A stretch of 64,000 nucleotides of DNA, from assembly GCF_004000765.1 (NCBI RefSeq), contig NZ_BILW01000009.1, positions 62,001 through 126,000 on the forward strand. The letters are read 5' to 3'. The first letter of the stretch is position 1. Each line of letters begins with the position of its first letter. The translations under genes and the position numbers were made by a program. The notes under the pieces are model-generated. The model saw only the letters and a list, made by a program, of their open reading frames with translations. It did no database searches and was not told the origin of the DNA. Source of the stretch: Paenibacillus chondroitinus NBRC 15376. Its GTDB lineage: Bacteria > Bacillota > Bacilli > Paenibacillales > NBRC-103111. Shown in pieces: positions 62,976 through 64,000 of the stretch.

Positions 62976-64000
62976 CTTCCGTAACCGTTACGTTCGCTAC
63001 AGCCGGTATGACTGTGCCATCTACAACACCGTTTACGACAAAACTACCAGCTATTGCATACTTGGACGAATCTACCTGATCCCACTGAACCGACTTCTCA
63101 GCCGTTGTCCCATTGTTATACACAGCTGTGACACTCGCAGGCAGAACCGGCGGAACATTCTTAGCTGTAACCACATTTACTGGCGTAACTCCAGTAATCA
63201 CCGGTGTCGCTTCAACAGCAGCTTTAGTCAGCTTCGCATCCGCCCAATCACCGTGATCCTCGCTGTTGCCATTGCCGGAATCCGTAACTTCCAAGATTAG
63301 CTGTTTATAGCCTTTCACATTTACCTTCACATATTGGGCATTACCCGACTCTCTCAACACACTTCCGGAGTAAAGCGATTCGATCGTGTCATCGTTCTTC
63401 ACTCCTGACACTTTGAACTGTACCGAGCCGTTATAACTTCCGCCATTCACTTCCTTATCTACACCGATAAAGGAGGAAAACGTGTCATAATCTGCTCCAG
63501 TAAGATCATACTTGATCGTTGAATTAGCGTGAGTCCCAAGCCCTTTGACAAAGACGAGATCCTGATCCCCATTATTCAATACGATCGCATTGCCGCCAAT
63601 GCTCTTGTCTTTCTGAACCGTTAACCAGCCGGAATTCGCGCTTGCCCAGTTCAAATCGCTTAAATAGTCAACTTCAGGCAATTGTTCCTTCTGTTCGGAT
63701 TTGCCTGCCGCAACGCTAAACGACGCATTGGCCCAGCTTGCATGATCTTCGCTATTATCGTTATCACTCTTCGAAACAACAAGTTCCACGGTACTAGCGC
63801 CAGTTACATTGACATCTACCGGTTTGGCCACATCAGTAACCTTCATGACACCGCTCGCAAATTTCTCTACGCCGTCTACAAGCACCTTAAACTCCACATC
63901 AGCGTAAGACGGTGATTTGGCCATTTCCTGATCGACTCCGACGAGGGCAGAGAATGAATCATAGTTTTTATCCGATATGTCAAAAATAATTCTTGAATCC
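61828..64000 (-). CDS. Secreted NPCBM/cohesin/dockerin protein, partial (5' end outside window)
   Basis: At least 723 residues; the frame stays open past the right edge (DSRIIFDISDKNYDSFSALV lies upstream of the first ATG), so the catalytic part, if any, is not visible. Order of what is seen: two NPCBM-like carbohydrate-binding domains (64000 to 63700 and 63680 to 63215; second with WLTVQKDKSIGG and GLGTHANSTIKYDL), a Big4-like domain (to about 62975), Big2 (to about 62690), a cohesin-like domain (to about 62250), a helical segment and a type I dockerin. The last four modules closely copy those of the GH95 protein. Probably another glycosidase of the same system. Confidence 0.85.
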   Translation of the reverse strand, partial: DSRIIFDISDKNYDSFSALVGVDQEMAKSPSYADVEFKVLVDGVEKFASGVMKVTDVAKPVDVNVTGASTVELVVSKSDNDNSEDHASWANASFSVAAGKSEQKEQLPEVDYLSDLNWASANSGWLTVQKDKSIGGNAIVLNNGDQDLVFVKGLGTHANSTIKYDLTGADYDTFSSFIGVDKEVNGGSYNGSVQFKVSGVKNDDTIESLYSGSVLRESGNAQYVKVNVKGYKQLILEVTDSGNGNSEDHGDWADAKLTKAAVEATPVITGVTPVNVVTAKNVPPVLPASVTAVYNNGTTAEKSVQWDQVDSSKYAIAGSFVVNGVVDGTVIPAVANVTVTEAQQVNVQSIAVTSSATTITEKEGSLQFQASVLPANATNKSVAWAVFESDGVTVTDKAVITSSGLLTAQKNGIVKVIATATDGSGIRGTSYVVISGQLPVPTDVPQATLTGPGVVQAGAAFSTQFGLTNVTDSVYSAVYAADITVSFDADTIDFVSVDPLISGFTNVETKTDVPGQLRILAASQGTTGVVTTNGDLFKFNWIAKPNHSSTTTNLVLTKVAVSNGLAQKVDATPASLTVSVTAASDKITLQTVIGLAQSIYDRAVEGTQVGQYTAGSKAVLLTAIQAATAIQSDVTATQQQLEQAAITLNHALQAFYGKIVTDYERGDVNGDNVIDIGDLGKAAVHYGKTSDSSDWNVAKSADINKDGKINIVDIVGIAKLILQ

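Noticed and set aside
56829-64000. A scaffoldin-based cellulosome
   Set aside because: Only one cohesin per protein, each fused to its own dockerin and catalytic or binding domains; no multi-cohesin protein is visible.

Overview
The window looks like the chromosome of a spore-forming, Gram-positive Paenibacillaceae bacterium (Paenibacillus or a close relative; inferred, not proven). The evidence is a GerA-type germinant receptor operon, lipobox lipoproteins, purine-rich ribosome binding sites, an LplA/LplB/YtcP-type sugar importer, bactofilin, HelD, an LTA-synthase family protein, and large secreted glycosidases with cohesin and dockerin modules. I saw no rRNA, tRNA, CRISPR array, transposase or phage gene.

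Layout. 1-2100: the end of a lipoprotein gene, then an M23 peptidase/bactofilin pair. 2120-9870 (minus): a sugar uptake and catabolism operon (permease, binding protein, permease, LacI regulator, PfkB kinase, aldo/keto reductase, sugar isomerase) with a clear sigma-A promoter and three copies of a LacI-type operator. 9890-17280: two small conserved proteins, a sulfonate/nitrate-type ABC importer, DUF445, DUF2935, an HD phosphohydrolase and a TrmB regulator. 17418-17972: a flavodoxin under a near-perfect Fur box. 18299-18985: MgtC.

19158-27653 (minus, visibly AT-rich) is the most interesting part: a complete circular-bacteriocin locus of the enterocin AS-48 type. The precursor is 107 residues (37-residue leader plus a 70-residue AS-48-like peptide). 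It is followed by a large polytopic membrane protein, a SpoIIM/DUF95 protein, a Yip1-like protein, an ATPase, a 52-residue hydrophobic protein, an adaptor/ATPase/permease export complex, and a 119-residue membrane protein. Upstream lies a GAF plus LuxR-type regulator whose frame is broken by a single in-frame TAA.

28029-32479 is an RND efflux pair. 32549-37163 (minus) is a secreted protein, an ABC-2 transporter and a two-component system, preceded by six TTWA elements spaced exactly 11 bp apart. 37401-41106 is a gerB-gerA-gerC operon. Then follow HelD, an ABC-2 export operon, an LTA-synthase family protein, a cytochrome c lipoprotein, a GH51 arabinofuranosidase with a divergent ArsR-type regulator, an MFS exporter and a TIGR00266 protein. 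53967-56464 is an IclR/SDR/FAH-hydrolase operon that fits the last steps of non-phosphorylative deoxy-sugar (for example L-fucose) breakdown. 56829-64000 (minus) holds two giant secreted proteins, one a GH95 fucosidase-like enzyme, that share a Big2-cohesin-helical-dockerin tail; the second runs off the window end.

All functional calls come from reading the sequence and from recall of protein families; no database search was run.
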